A stretch of DNA of 64,000 nucleotides from Actinomycetes bacterium. Its GTDB lineage: Bacteria > Actinomycetota > Acidimicrobiia > Acidimicrobiales > RAAP-2. A program made the position numbers and the translations under genes. The notes beneath the pieces were generated by a model that ran no database searches, was not told the DNA's origin, and worked only from the letters and a program-made list of their open reading frames with translations. The first letter of the stretch is position 1. Each line of letters starts with the position of its first letter. The DNA lies in assembly GCA_021818265.1 (NCBI GenBank), contig JAKAEP010000001.1, positions 124,001-188,000 of the forward strand. The letters run 5' to 3'. This document shows, piece after piece, positions 21,861 through 30,280 of this stretch.

Positions 21861-23825
21861 GTGGCCGCCAAGGAGACCGCCATCCGCGCGGGCGTCGAGC
21901 AGAGCCGCGAGAGGCTCGTCGCCCTCGTCCTGCTGCTCCAGCGCGCCTGGCAGCACGGGCCGCTCACCCAGGAGCAGATCGTCCGCGAGCTCACGGTCGA
22001 CGAGTTCCCGTCCTCGGCGAAGGGGCCGCGAAAGGTGCGGGCCTACGAGGGCAGCGACGTCGCGGTGCGCCAGAAGTTCGAGCGCGACAAGGCCCGTATC
22101 CGCGATCTCGGCTTCGAGATCGAGACCGTGGCGATGCCCGACGGGTCGGTCGGCTACCGGATCGACCCGGCCAGCGCCTACGCCCCGGCGATCGCCTTCA
22201 CCCCCGACGAGGAGCGGGTGGTGCGCCTGGCCCTGGCGCTGTGCGGGGTGGGACGTCGCGGGGTCTTCTCGCTCTTCAGCGACGGCCCGTCCGCCGACGG
22301 CGGTCGCGAGGTGTCGCCCTACCTGACGCCCATCCTGCGCGCGCTCCACCTGCGCCGGGCCCTCGCCTTCGACTACCTCTCCTCGTCCAACAAGACCCGC
22401 CGCGTCGAGCCGCTCGTGCTCGACGTGATCCGCGGGGTGGGCTACCTGGTCGCCCGGGTCCAGGACTCGAGCGAGATCAAGGGCTACCGGCTCAACCGCA
22501 TCACCTCGATGCCGATCGTGCTCGGCGACACCTTCCGGGTCGACGAGGAGACGCTGGCCCTCGCGCGCGCCTGGCGACCCGAGTTCGCCCGCGCCCCCAA
22601 GCCGCTGCGGGTGGTGGTCGCCACCAACGAGGCCTACGCCGAGCTGCTGGCCCGCCAGTACCCGGAGGCCGAGCTCGACCGTCACGACGACGGGGCCGTC
22701 GACGTGGTCCTCGACTTCGACGGCCCGCGCAGCGCCCTGCGCTTCGTCCTCGAGGGGGCCGACCGCGTCCGCCTGCGCTCACCGAAGTCCCTCCGGTCCG
22801 AGGTCGAGGAGTGGCTCGACGGGGTCAACCGCGCTCCGGTACCGTCCATCGATCCCTGGCGCTTCGAGGCCGGTGGGGGCCAGGACGTCCTCGGCCAGAC
22901 CCTCCAGCTGCTGCACGCCGTCTACGCCAGCGAGGACGGCCTGCGCGTCTCGGAGCTGGCGGCGCGCTTCGGACTCGCGCCGGCCCACGTCCGGCTGATC
23001 ATGGACCGCCTCGTCACGATGGAGCCGCTCGTCGACTCCACCGACGGCACCGACACCTTCCCCGCGCACGTGCTCAAGGAGTGCGACGACTGGGACGACG
23101 AGGAGAACGACGACTCCCTCTACCGCGCCGACTTCTCCGACCTCCCCCACGGGGCACCCGAGCCCTCGCCACTCATGTGGCGTGACCTCTACGAGCTCAA
23201 CATCGCGCTGCGCGAGGCCGCCCGGGTGTACGACGAGCCGTCGGTCCACTCGGCTATCGCGAAGATCGAGGCCGCCGTCGCCGCGCCCGTGCAGGTCGAG
23301 TCGGCGACCGAGAGGCTCATCCGCGACGTCGAGCGGGCCGTCGAGGACCACGCCCAGATCAAGGTCGAGTACCTGAGCGCCTCCTCCGGCGAAGTCTCGG
23401 TCCGGGCTATCGAGCCCCGCGAGATCCGGGTCCTCAACGGCCACGCCTACGTCCGGGCGTACTGCACCACCCGGGAGGGCTGGCGGACCTTCCGGGTGGA
23501 CCGCATCAACGCGATCCTCGCCACCTCGCCGGTCACGGCCACTCGCCCGGCCGACCCGGTGGCGGACTGGCTGACCCAGGTCGGTGAGGAGGGCCACCAC
23601 GTGGTGGTGGTCGTCGAGGCCGAGCAGCGCTGGCTGTTCGAGCCGCTGCCCGGGGCCCGGTGGCTGGCCCTGGAGGACGGGCGCCACGCGGTGGCCTTCC
23701 GGGTGGGTGACCCCGCGACCCTCGACCGGCTGATGGTGCAGGCGGGGCCGGGCGCCGCGGTCGCCTCGGCGGAGCTGCGCGACGCGGGCCGCGACCTCGC
23801 CCGGCGCATCGCCGCGACCCTCTAG
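21861..23825 (+). CDS. pafBC: Fused PafB-PafC WYL-domain transcription regulator
   Basis: A 654-residue protein made of two tandem units, each an N-terminal winged-helix DNA-binding part followed by a WYL domain. The first unit has its helix-turn-helix near residues 12-95 and the WYL core near 155-235 (LRRALAFDYLSSSN, EPLVLDVIRGVGYLVAR). The second starts near 340 (LGQTLQLLHAVYAS) with the WYL core near 490-550 (AQIKVEYLSASSGE, REIRVLNGHAYVRAYC). In mycobacteria PafB and PafC are separate and together activate the SOS-independent DNA-damage response; natural fusions are known in Arthrobacter. Proteasome and pup genes are not adjacent here. The GTG start is fixed by the -10 box. Confidence 0.87.
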   Translation: MAAKETAIRAGVEQSRERLVALVLLLQRAWQHGPLTQEQIVRELTVDEFPSSAKGPRKVRAYEGSDVAVRQKFERDKARIRDLGFEIETVAMPDGSVGYRIDPASAYAPAIAFTPDEERVVRLALALCGVGRRGVFSLFSDGPSADGGREVSPYLTPILRALHLRRALAFDYLSSSNKTRRVEPLVLDVIRGVGYLVARVQDSSEIKGYRLNRITSMPIVLGDTFRVDEETLALARAWRPEFARAPKPLRVVVATNEAYAELLARQYPEAELDRHDDGAVDVVLDFDGPRSALRFVLEGADRVRLRSPKSLRSEVEEWLDGVNRAPVPSIDPWRFEAGGGQDVLGQTLQLLHAVYASEDGLRVSELAARFGLAPAHVRLIMDRLVTMEPLVDSTDGTDTFPAHVLKECDDWDDEENDDSLYRADFSDLPHGAPEPSPLMWRDLYELNIALREAARVYDEPSVHSAIAKIEAAVAAPVQVESATERLIRDVERAVEDHAQIKVEYLSASSGEVSVRAIEPREIRVLNGHAYVRAYCTTREGWRTFRVDRINAILATSPVTATRPADPVADWLTQVGEEGHHVVVVVEAEQRWLFEPLPGARWLALEDGRHAVAFRVGDPATLDRLMVQAGPGAAVASAELRDAGRDLARRIAATL

Positions 23826-23851
23826 CCGACCGTTGGGCCCGGGAGGGCCCC

Positions 23852-24925
23852 ATGATCCGTGTCCTGGCGCGGCGCAGCCTCGACGTCACCTACTTCACCC
23901 GGGACCCCGCACGAGAGCTCGAGGGAGTCCGCGAGGGCGGCCCCGGCTGGTGGCTCCGGGGTGGGGGCGACCCGACCGACCCCGCGTGCGTGGCGGCCGT
24001 GCTCGCGAGCACGCCGCGGGCGAGGGTCGTCGGCTACGACCTCGTGGTGGCGGCGCCCCGGGCCGTGTCGGTGCTCGTCGCCCTCGACGAGGAGGGGGCG
24101 GGCGGCGTGGTCGCCGCGCACCGCGCCGCGGTGGGCGCCGCCCTCGCCTACCTCGAGGACCGCGCCGTCGTGGTGCGCGAGCGGTCGGGGGGCGAGACGC
24201 GCACGCGCGGCGCGCGGTGGTCCTCGGTGGTCGCCTTCACCCACGGGGTCAACCGTCACGCCGAGCCCCACCTCCACGACCACGTCCTCGTGGGAGCCCG
24301 GCCCGAGGGCGCCGACGTCGTGCTCGACGCGCGCGCCCTCGTCGCCCACGCGCGCGCCGCCGACGCCCTCTACCGCTCGACCCTGCGCCTCGAGGTGGCG
24401 CAGCGAGCGGGCCACGAGGTGTGGCGGTCCTTCGCCGGCGTCGAGCACGTGACCGGGCTCGACGAGGGGTACCGCGCGCTGTGGCCCGGGCGCCACGCTG
24501 CGCGCGGTGAGAAGAGTCTCTGGGAGCGCCGCGAACTCGTCGAGCGGTGGCGGGCCGAGCGCCGCCGCGTCGTGCGGGTCGGGACGCTCCCGGCGCCCAC
24601 CCGCCACCGGACCACCCTCGACGAGCACCGCTTCGCGGGCGCCTTCGAGGGCCGTCTCGACGTGGCGCGTCGTCACGTCGTGGCGGCGTGGGCCGACGCC
24701 GCGGTGTTCGGCCAGCGCGCGCGAGAGGTGCTCGACTCGATCGACGCCCTCTACCCTGAGTTGCGACGAGGCCGGGGCGTCCACGAGGCGACCGTCGGCG
24801 TTCCGCGGGCCCGGATGCTCGAGCCCGTCCGCGAGCGCGGCGCGCGCCCGCTCGAGCCGGCGGCGATCGACGCGTGGGCTCAGCGTTCGAGGTCCCTCGA
24901 GAGGGTGCGCGAGCGCTCCCGGTGA
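23852..24925 (+). CDS. MobF/TrwC-type conjugative relaxase domain protein (no helicase)
   Basis: A 357-residue protein whose first 220 residues match the TrwC/TraI (MobF) relaxase domain. The metal-binding histidine signature is clear: THGVNRHAEPHLHDHVLVGA (about residues 130-149), matching the family pattern H-x3-R-x3-P-x-L-H-x-H. Tyr14 in DVTYFTRD is a candidate catalytic tyrosine for nicking. Typical MobF proteins continue into a RecD-like helicase and reach 900 residues or more; here the protein stops after a charged helical tail, so it is either a reduced relaxase or a remnant. The ATG has a GGGAGGG site. The gene follows pafBC and runs into the coupling-protein gene, with 46 bp of 3' overlap. 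Confidence 0.8.
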   Translation: MIRVLARRSLDVTYFTRDPARELEGVREGGPGWWLRGGGDPTDPACVAAVLASTPRARVVGYDLVVAAPRAVSVLVALDEEGAGGVVAAHRAAVGAALAYLEDRAVVVRERSGGETRTRGARWSSVVAFTHGVNRHAEPHLHDHVLVGARPEGADVVLDARALVAHARAADALYRSTLRLEVAQRAGHEVWRSFAGVEHVTGLDEGYRALWPGRHAARGEKSLWERRELVERWRAERRRVVRVGTLPAPTRHRTTLDEHRFAGAFEGRLDVARRHVVAAWADAAVFGQRAREVLDSIDALYPELRRGRGVHEATVGVPRARMLEPVRERGARPLEPAAIDAWAQRSRSLERVRERSR

Positions 24926-26223
24926 CGGGCGAGGCGGGGGTCGGCGTAGTACGGGGTGAGCGCGACCCAGCGAAGGTCGTTCGTCGCCGAGAGCGCGAGG
25001 GCGTGGCCCGGACGGCCGCGCGCGACGTCGCTCGCGGTGACCCGCGTGCGCTCGACCCACCCGTTCGAGAGGCTCCGGGCCCGGCCCCGGTGGTCGCGGT
25101 GCACCGTGGGGCTCGCCACGAATTCGCGCCCCCCGAGCCGCTCGATCGCCTCGAGGGTCGCGCGGTCGGCGATGCCCGCGAAGACCAGGGTCGAGGGGAA
25201 GAGGGAGAGGAGGCCGTCGGCGCCCGGGCCCCACCGGGCCCGCGCCTGGCTGAGGTCCTGGAGGCAGGCCAGGGTCACGACCCCTTGGCCACCGCCCTCG
25301 GAGACGATCGAGGCGAGCCGCGGCAGCGGCGCCACGTTCGCGAGCTCGTCAAGGGCGAGCAGGAGCCGCGCGCCGTCGCGGTGACGCTCGTAGGTGGCGT
25401 GGACGATCTCGTCGATGAGGCCCACCACGAGGGGCGCGGAGACCGCCTGGTGGCGGCTGGGGGAGACCACGTGGAGGTGGTGCCCCCCCTGGAGGAACGC
25501 GTCGAGGTCGACCAGGGGCTCGAGCGACGCGGCCCGGGCGGCGTCGGTGCGCAGCCCCGCGAAGAGGCCGGCGGCGGTGGACCAGATGCTCGAGCGCTCG
25601 CGCTCCTCGGTGGCGAGCACGCCGCGCAGCGTGGCGACCGAGGCGTGGTGGTCGCCGTGGTGGGCGAGGAGGATGGCGCCGAGGTCGTCCACCCGGCGCT
25701 CGTCGACGCGGTTCGCGAGATGGCCGAGGGGCTCGCCGCTGAGGGCGGCCGCGTGCAGGAGGGGGGCGATCAGTGCCGCCGCCCGCTCGCTCCAGTGGTC
25801 CTCGGCGCGCTCGACGTTGCGTCGGGAGACGTCGAGCAGTGTGCATGCGACGAGCACGGCACCGTCCCAGCGCCGGGACTGGCGCAGCGGCGAGTAGCCG
25901 ACGCGCGTGACTCCCTCGGGCGTCACGACCGTGCCCGAGGGATCGAAGAGAAGCGTCGCGACGTCGCCACGCGCGCGCGCCATCGTCGCGACGACGTCGT
26001 CCTTGGTGGAGGTGACGACGCACGCGTCGGTGGTGAGGAGGAGATTCGGGACGATGATCGAGCTCGTCTTGCCGCTGCGCGTGGGCCCGAGAACGAGTGT
26101 CGACCTCTGCGCACCACTCGTCGCGACTCCGTGCGCACCGCGTCCGAGGTACACGCCGTCGAGGTCGACCACGCACCCATCGGTCGGAAAGTGGTGCGAA
26201 ATGCTTGACACGCCCTCGTGCAC
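24880..26223 (-). CDS. VirD4/TraG-type coupling ATPase lacking membrane anchor
   Basis: A 447-residue ATPase of the type IV coupling-protein/TraM-recognition family. It has Walker A LGPTRSGKTSS (about residues 45-55), Walker B LLLALDELANVAPLP (about 276-290), GGGQGVVTLACLQDLSQARA (about 298-317) and SLFPSTLVFAGI. In conjugation this protein brings the relaxase-DNA complex to the secretion channel. Unlike VirD4 or TraD it has no N-terminal membrane segments, as in some soluble or mobilisation-type members. No channel (VirB) genes are present. The GTG at 26223 is the best start seen. The gene converges on the relaxase gene, and its promoter must lie in the hairpin-rich spacer 26224-26456. Confidence 0.8.
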   Translation of the reverse strand: MHEGVSSISHHFPTDGCVVDLDGVYLGRGAHGVATSGAQRSTLVLGPTRSGKTSSIIVPNLLLTTDACVVTSTKDDVVATMARARGDVATLLFDPSGTVVTPEGVTRVGYSPLRQSRRWDGAVLVACTLLDVSRRNVERAEDHWSERAAALIAPLLHAAALSGEPLGHLANRVDERRVDDLGAILLAHHGDHHASVATLRGVLATEERERSSIWSTAAGLFAGLRTDAARAASLEPLVDLDAFLQGGHHLHVVSPSRHQAVSAPLVVGLIDEIVHATYERHRDGARLLLALDELANVAPLPRLASIVSEGGGQGVVTLACLQDLSQARARWGPGADGLLSLFPSTLVFAGIADRATLEAIERLGGREFVASPTVHRDHRGRARSLSNGWVERTRVTASDVARGRPGHALALSATNDLRWVALTPYYADPRLARHRERSRTLSRDLER

Positions 26224-26456
26224 CGAGTGAACTTTTGATTGTCCTTTGGCGGAGGGGGCCGAAAGACGTGAGTCGTCATCGACGACGAACGTCGCTCCTG
26301 CGTCACGGGACCGTGCACTGCGGGCAGTCGCGGTACGGCCGAGAGGCCGGACCGCACATGTGCGAGTTCACGTCAATCAAGGCGGTACCCGACGTGTCAT
26401 CACAGTGGTGACCGGTGGTCCCAAGTTGATTCAACGTTGAGTCCCAAGGAGGGAAA
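26224..26456. other. Hairpin-rich spacer between coupling ATPase and Lys/Ala-rich protein genes
   Basis: No gene is supported in these 233 bases, which have lower G+C than the flanks. They are crowded with inverted repeats: 26265-26293 (GACGT/ACGTC outer stem, tandem GA mismatches, GTCGTC/GACGAC inner stem, ATC loop); 26331-26354 (nine pairs with one mismatch and a GAGA loop); 26353-26364 (perfect palindrome CGCACATGTGCG); 26369-26374 with 26391-26396 (CACGTC/GACGTG). It must contain promoters for both flanking genes. Beside a relaxase gene it is a candidate transfer origin or regulator-binding region; a structured RNA is the alternative. Confidence 0.4.
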
Positions 26457-26765
26457 GTGGCACCTGCCGCTAAGAAGAAGGCCCCGGCCAAGAAGGCTGC
26501 GGCCAAGCGCCCGGCCAAGAAGGCTGCGGCGAAGAAGGCCCCGGCCAAGAAGAAGGCTGCGGCGAAGAAGGCCCCGGCCAAGAAGGCTGCGGCCAAGCGC
26601 CCGGCCAAGAAGGCTGCGGCCAAGCGCCCGGCCAAGAAGGCTGCGGCCAAGCGCCCGGCCAAGAAGGCTGCGGCGAAGAAGGCCCCGGCCAAGAAGGCTG
26701 CGGCCAAGCGCCCGGCCAAGAAGGCTGCGGCCAAGCGCCCGGCCAAGAAGGCTGCGGCCAAGTAG
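26457..26765 (+). CDS. Histone H1-like Lys/Ala/Pro/Arg repeat protein
   Basis: A 102-residue protein composed, after the initiator Met, only of Lys, Ala, Pro and Arg. It consists of 9-10 residue units of the type PAKKAAAKR and [10 protein letters not shown] repeated through its length, like the C-terminal tails of histone H1, of mycobacterial HupB, and of bacterial H1-like proteins. Such tails are disordered, strongly basic and bind DNA or RNA without sequence preference. There is no globular domain, so it may act as a nucleoid or RNA condensing protein. The GTG has a strong AAGGAGGG site, and a strong terminator follows. No cofactor gene is linked; the neighbours are the coupling ATPase and cofC. 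Confidence 0.75.
   Translation: MAPAAKKKAPAKKAAAKRPAKKAAAKKAPAKKKAAAKKAPAKKAAAKRPAKKAAAKRPAKKAAAKRPAKKAAAKKAPAKKAAAKRPAKKAAAKRPAKKAAAK
26476..26764 (+). repeat. Tandem 27-30 bp repeats encoding PAKKAAAKR-type units
   Basis: Nearly identical in-frame 27-bp units (coding AAAKRPAKK) mixed with 30-bp AKKAP-containing units fill the gene. The near identity at DNA level, including synonymous positions, suggests recent expansion or gene-conversion-like slippage. Confidence 0.7.
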
Positions 26766-26792
26766 TCACAGACTCTCGCCGAGAGAGTGGTG

Positions 26793-26820
26793 CTGGAGGG
26801 GGCCCCGGGGCCCCCTCCAG
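26793..26820. terminator. Perfect 28-bp palindromic hairpin, probable bidirectional terminator
   Basis: CTGGAGGGGGCCCC (26793-26806) is followed at once by its exact complement (26807-26820). It lies between the converging Lys/Ala-rich and cofC genes. No T-run follows, so termination would be of the G+C-stem actinobacterial type. A smaller hairpin CTCTC/GAGAG precedes it near 26773-26785. Confidence 0.6.
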
Positions 26821-26826
26821 TGCCGT

Positions 26827-27378
26827 CTAGGGGCCAACGCGCTCGAGGTCGCTCGGCTCGTCCACGTCGAAACGCCATGGGCTGTCGGTGATGGTGCGCC
26901 TCGCGAGACCGAGGCGGTCGGCCTCGCGTTCGTGGAGCGTGCGCGACGAGGCGCCGAACGAGAAACGGAAGTCCGCGTCGGCGGGTACCGCGAGGACGGT
27001 GGTGCCCGTTCCTCGATGGTCGGCGACGACGGTCACGCCCGCTTCGGGGTGGAACTGGCCGAGCCCGACGGGATCAGCGAGGTCGCCGTGGGCGACGACG
27101 GCGAAGTCGACTGAGCGCCCGAGTGCGCGGTAGGCCGCGTCGACGGCGGCGTTCAGCCCGGGTGGTGCGAGAACCACCGCCGCCTCCAGCCCACGGGCCC
27201 AGCGGGCGACGTCATCGTCGTCGGTCGCCACGACCGTTACGCGGGGGCGCGCGGCGTCGACCACGGCGCGCGCGAGCTGCTCCACGAGCCGGTCGACGTC
27301 GAGCCCCGCGACGGCGCGCAGTCGCGACTTGGCGCGCGCGAACGACTTCAGAGGGACGATGACCCCGACGTCGACCAC
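26827..27378 (-). CDS. cofC: 2-phospho-L-lactate guanylyltransferase (coenzyme F420 synthesis)
   Basis: Activates a phospho-lactate or phosphoenolpyruvate moiety with GTP for F420 assembly. The 183-residue protein shows the nucleotidyltransferase start VGVIVPLKSFARAKSRL (about 4-20), AHGDLADP (about 95-102), the DHRGTGTTVL motif (about 119-128) and FSFGASSRTLHE (about 139-150), all characteristic of CofC/FbiD. The other F420 genes (cofD/fbiA, cofE/fbiB, fbiC) are not in the window. The start is the GTG at 27378. It is divergent from rnhB, with a 44-bp spacer. Confidence 0.9.
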   Translation of the reverse strand: MVDVGVIVPLKSFARAKSRLRAVAGLDVDRLVEQLARAVVDAARPRVTVVATDDDDVARWARGLEAAVVLAPPGLNAAVDAAYRALGRSVDFAVVAHGDLADPVGLGQFHPEAGVTVVADHRGTGTTVLAVPADADFRFSFGASSRTLHEREADRLGLARRTITDSPWRFDVDEPSDLERVGP

Positions 27379-27422
27379 GACGATGCATGCTACGGGCCCA
27401 GGGCCCCTGTACCGTGGGCGCC

Positions 27423-28115
27423 GTGGCGGCCCCCGACGACCTCATGGCGCGCGAGCGGGCCCTGCTCGCCGCGGGTCACGTCGTGGTCGGTGTCGACGAG
27501 GTCGGCCGTGGCGCCCTCGCGGGCCCGGTGTGCGTGGGCGCGGTGGTCCTCGAGAGGGCGGTGGAGCCCCCACGGGGTCTGACCGACTCCAAGCGGCTCA
27601 CCCCGGGGCGCCGGCGCGCCCTGGTGGGGCCGCTGGTCGAGTGGGCGAGCGCCTGGAGCCTGGGCTCGGCCAGCGCCGCGGAGGTCGACGCGTGGGGGAT
27701 GTCGGCCGCCCTGGCCGTGGCGGCCGGGCGAGCCCTCGACGGCCTCGCGACCCCGCCGACCCACGCCCTCGTCGACGGTCCGTGGAACCTCCTGCGGATT
27801 CCTCGGGACGTCGCGCTCGGGGCTCCGCCGACGCCGGTGCCGCGGGCCGAGGGGCTCGAGGCGACCCCGGTCGTGAAGGGTGACCTCCTCTGCGCCTCGA
27901 TCGCGGCGGCCGCGGTGCTCGCCAAGGTGTGGCGCGACGAGTTCATGGCCGCCCTGGGCGCCGAGTGGCCCGACTACGGGTGGGCCCAGAACAAGGGCTA
28001 CGGCACGCCCGACCACCTCGAGGCCCTGCGGCGGCTCGGCCCCACGCCGCTCCACCGGGTCTCCTGGCGGCTGCCCGGAGCCGCCGGGCGGCCCACCGCT
28101 GGGGCCTCTGACTAG
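27423..28115 (+). CDS. rnhB: Ribonuclease HII
   Basis: Removes ribonucleotides and RNA primers from DNA. The roughly 230-residue protein has the catalytic carboxylates in GVDEVGRGALAGPV (about residues 22-35), TDSKRLTPGRR, HALVDG (about 116-121), KGDLLCASIAAAAVLAKVWRD (Asp) and the C-terminal NKGYGTPDHLEALRRLGPTPLHR segment. The start is uncertain: GTG at 27423, GTG at 27414 and ATG at 27444 all precede the first motif. It is divergent from cofC and ends 35 bp before the fused ATPase gene. Confidence 0.92.
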   Translation: MAAPDDLMARERALLAAGHVVVGVDEVGRGALAGPVCVGAVVLERAVEPPRGLTDSKRLTPGRRRALVGPLVEWASAWSLGSASAAEVDAWGMSAALAVAAGRALDGLATPPTHALVDGPWNLLRIPRDVALGAPPTPVPRAEGLEATPVVKGDLLCASIAAAAVLAKVWRDEFMAALGAEWPDYGWAQNKGYGTPDHLEALRRLGPTPLHRVSWRLPGAAGRPTAGASD

Positions 28116-28135
28116 GGCCGTCGCGCCAAGAACGG

Positions 28136-28141
28136 TAGGAT
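28136..28141 (+). promoter_or_regulatory. -10 box TAGGAT of the fused oligopeptide ATPase
   Basis: TANNNT hexamer 9 bp before the ATG at 28151. Confidence 0.45.
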
Positions 28142-28150
28142 TGAGCGGTT

Positions 28151-30193
28151 ATGGCCTCTCTGCTCTCGGTCGAGAACCTCAAGGTCCAGTTCTCCTCGCG
28201 CGCCTCCCTCGCGACCGCCGTCGACGACTTCTCGTTCCGGATCGAGCCCGGCGAGTGCGTCGGCCTCGTGGGCGAGTCGGGTTGCGGCAAGACGACGACG
28301 GGCCTGTCGATCATGCGCCTCCTGCCCCCCAACGGCCACATCGCCGGGGGACGCGTCCTGCTCGACGACGTCGACCTCGCCTCGCTCGACGACAAGGCGA
28401 TGCGCCACCACCGGGGAAAGACGGTCGCGCTCATCCCCCAGGACCCGATGAGCTCGCTCAACCCGACGACCAAGATCGGCAAGCAGATCGGCGAGGGTCT
28501 CCAGATCCACGAGGGGGCCTCGGTCGAAGAGGCGCGCAAGCGCGCCCTCGAAGTCCTCGAGATGGTCGAGATGCCCCGGCCGGCCGAGCGCCTGGACCAG
28601 TACCCCTTCGAGCTCTCGGGCGGGTTGCGCCAGCGCGTGATCATCGCCATGGGCCTGGTCTGCCGGCCCAAGCTCCTGATCGCCGACGAGCCGACGACGG
28701 CCCTCGACGTGACGATCCAGGCCCAGATCCTGGACCTGATCGACAACCTGCGCTCCGAGCTCCACATGGGCGTCCTGCTCATCACCCACGACATGGGCGT
28801 CATCGCCGGTCGGGCCGACCGGGTGGTCGTCATGTACGGCGGCAAGAAGGCCGAGCAGGCCGAGACCAACGAGCTCTTCCACCGCATGCGCCACCCCTAC
28901 GCCCAGGCGCTGCTGGCCTCGATGCCGAACCTCGAGCTCGCCTCGAAGCACCGGCTCGACTCGATCGCCGGGCTGCCGCCGGACCTCTCCAAGGAGATCA
29001 TCGGCTGCCGGTTCGCCCCTCGCTGCGCCTACGCCACCGACGAGTGCCGCCGCGAGGAGCCCCCGCTCTCGGTCGAGGGCGGCCACGAGTTCGCCTGCTT
29101 CCACCCCGTGAACGGCCCGGTGCCCGTCGAGGTCCGCGCCGCCGAGGCGGCCGCCGTGTCCGCCACCGAGCGCCCCGAGATCCTGCGGATCGAGGGGCTG
29201 GTGAAGGAGTTCCCCATCAAGGCCGGCCTGGTCCGGCACAAGGTCGGGGCCATCCACGCCGTGTCGGACGTCACGTTCTCCATCCGCGCCGGCGACACCT
29301 TCGGCCTCGTGGGCGAGTCGGGCTGCGGCAAGACGACGATCGGGCGCATGGTGGTGGGCCTCGAGCACCCCACGTCCGGCGAGATCTACTTCGACGGCGA
29401 CCTCGTCTCCTCCCGCCATCACAAGCCCACTCGGGCCCAGCGGCGCGACCGCCAGATGATGTTCCAGGACCCGTACTCCTCGCTCAACCCCCGCATGACG
29501 GTGGGCGACATCCTGGCCGAGCCCCTGCGCATCCAGCGCCAGGGCACCCGGGCCGAGCAGCGCGCCCGCGTCGAGGACCTCCTGCGCGTGGTGGGCCTCG
29601 AGCGGATGGCCGCCGACCGCTACCCCCACGAGTTCTCCGGCGGCCAGCGCCAGCGCATCGGCCTCGCGCGCGCCCTCGCCCTCAACCCCCGGCTGATCGT
29701 GGCCGACGAGCCGGTCTCGGCCCTGGACGTGTCGATCCAGGCCCAGATCCTCAACCTGATGAAGGACCTCCAGAAGGAGCACAGCCTCACCTACGTCTTC
29801 GTCAGCCACGACCTCGCGGTCGTCTATTACATGGCCGACACCATCGGCGTGATGTACCTCGGCAAGATCGTCGAGATCGGCGACGCCGAGTCGGTCTTCC
29901 GCACCCCGGCCCACCCCTACACCCAGGGACTCCTCGACGCAGTGCCCGTGCCCGAGCCCGAGGCCGCCCGGAACCGCCGGGGCATCCAGGTGCGCGGCGA
30001 GCTGCCCTCGGCCGTGAACCCCCCGTCGGGCTGCCGCTTCCGGACCCGGTGCCCGCGCGCCCAGGACGTGTGCGCGGTCGAGGAGCCGGCGTTCCGGGCC
30101 TTCGGGCCCAACCAGCAAGCGGCCTGCCACTTCCCGCTGCGCACCCCGGTCACCCTGAGCTCGGCCGGGGCCGGCACGACGCCCGCGCCGTAG
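28151..30193 (+). CDS. oppDF: Oligopeptide ABC transporter, fused OppD-OppF ATPases
   Basis: Two complete peptide-transport ATPases in one 680-residue chain. The OppD-like half has Walker [10 protein letters not shown] (about 38-46), the signature LSGGLRQRV (about 157-165) and [12 protein letters not shown]. The OppF-like half has Walker [10 protein letters not shown] (about 385-393), [14 protein letters not shown] (about 496-509) and [11 protein letters not shown]. Each half ends in the peptide-transporter cysteine motif ([15 protein letters not shown] and [15 protein letters not shown], each with a further Cys). It would energise the OppB/OppC permeases encoded convergently downstream, so ATPase and permease genes are on opposite strands and must be controlled separately. 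Confidence 0.93.
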   Translation: MASLLSVENLKVQFSSRASLATAVDDFSFRIEPGECVGLVGESGCGKTTTGLSIMRLLPPNGHIAGGRVLLDDVDLASLDDKAMRHHRGKTVALIPQDPMSSLNPTTKIGKQIGEGLQIHEGASVEEARKRALEVLEMVEMPRPAERLDQYPFELSGGLRQRVIIAMGLVCRPKLLIADEPTTALDVTIQAQILDLIDNLRSELHMGVLLITHDMGVIAGRADRVVVMYGGKKAEQAETNELFHRMRHPYAQALLASMPNLELASKHRLDSIAGLPPDLSKEIIGCRFAPRCAYATDECRREEPPLSVEGGHEFACFHPVNGPVPVEVRAAEAAAVSATERPEILRIEGLVKEFPIKAGLVRHKVGAIHAVSDVTFSIRAGDTFGLVGESGCGKTTIGRMVVGLEHPTSGEIYFDGDLVSSRHHKPTRAQRRDRQMMFQDPYSSLNPRMTVGDILAEPLRIQRQGTRAEQRARVEDLLRVVGLERMAADRYPHEFSGGQRQRIGLARALALNPRLIVADEPVSALDVSIQAQILNLMKDLQKEHSLTYVFVSHDLAVVYYMADTIGVMYLGKIVEIGDAESVFRTPAHPYTQGLLDAVPVPEPEAARNRRGIQVRGELPSAVNPPSGCRFRTRCPRAQDVCAVEEPAFRAFGPNQQAACHFPLRTPVTLSSAGAGTTPAP

Positions 30194-30197
30194 TCGT

Positions 30198-30213
30198 GGC
30201 CCCGCGAGGGGCC
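30198..30213. terminator. Weak hairpin between convergent oppDF and oppC
   Basis: GGCCCC/GGGGCC stem with GCGA loop just after the oppDF stop, without a T-run. It is the only clear fold in the 87-bp convergent spacer 30194-30280. Confidence 0.3.
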
Positions 30214-30280
30214 CGCGGCGCCGACCGGATACCTCCCTACCTCGGAGTCGCCCTCTTCCTCTCGCCGCTGGGCGAGGGGC

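Noticed and set aside
26476-26764. Direct repeats considered as a CRISPR array
   Set aside because: The units are contiguous, in frame and coding, with no unique spacers.
26470-26769. Minus-strand frame with Trp-Pro-Gly-Ala repeats
   Set aside because: It is the mirror of the Lys/Ala repeat gene, has no ribosome-binding site, and lies antisense to a gene with a strong one.
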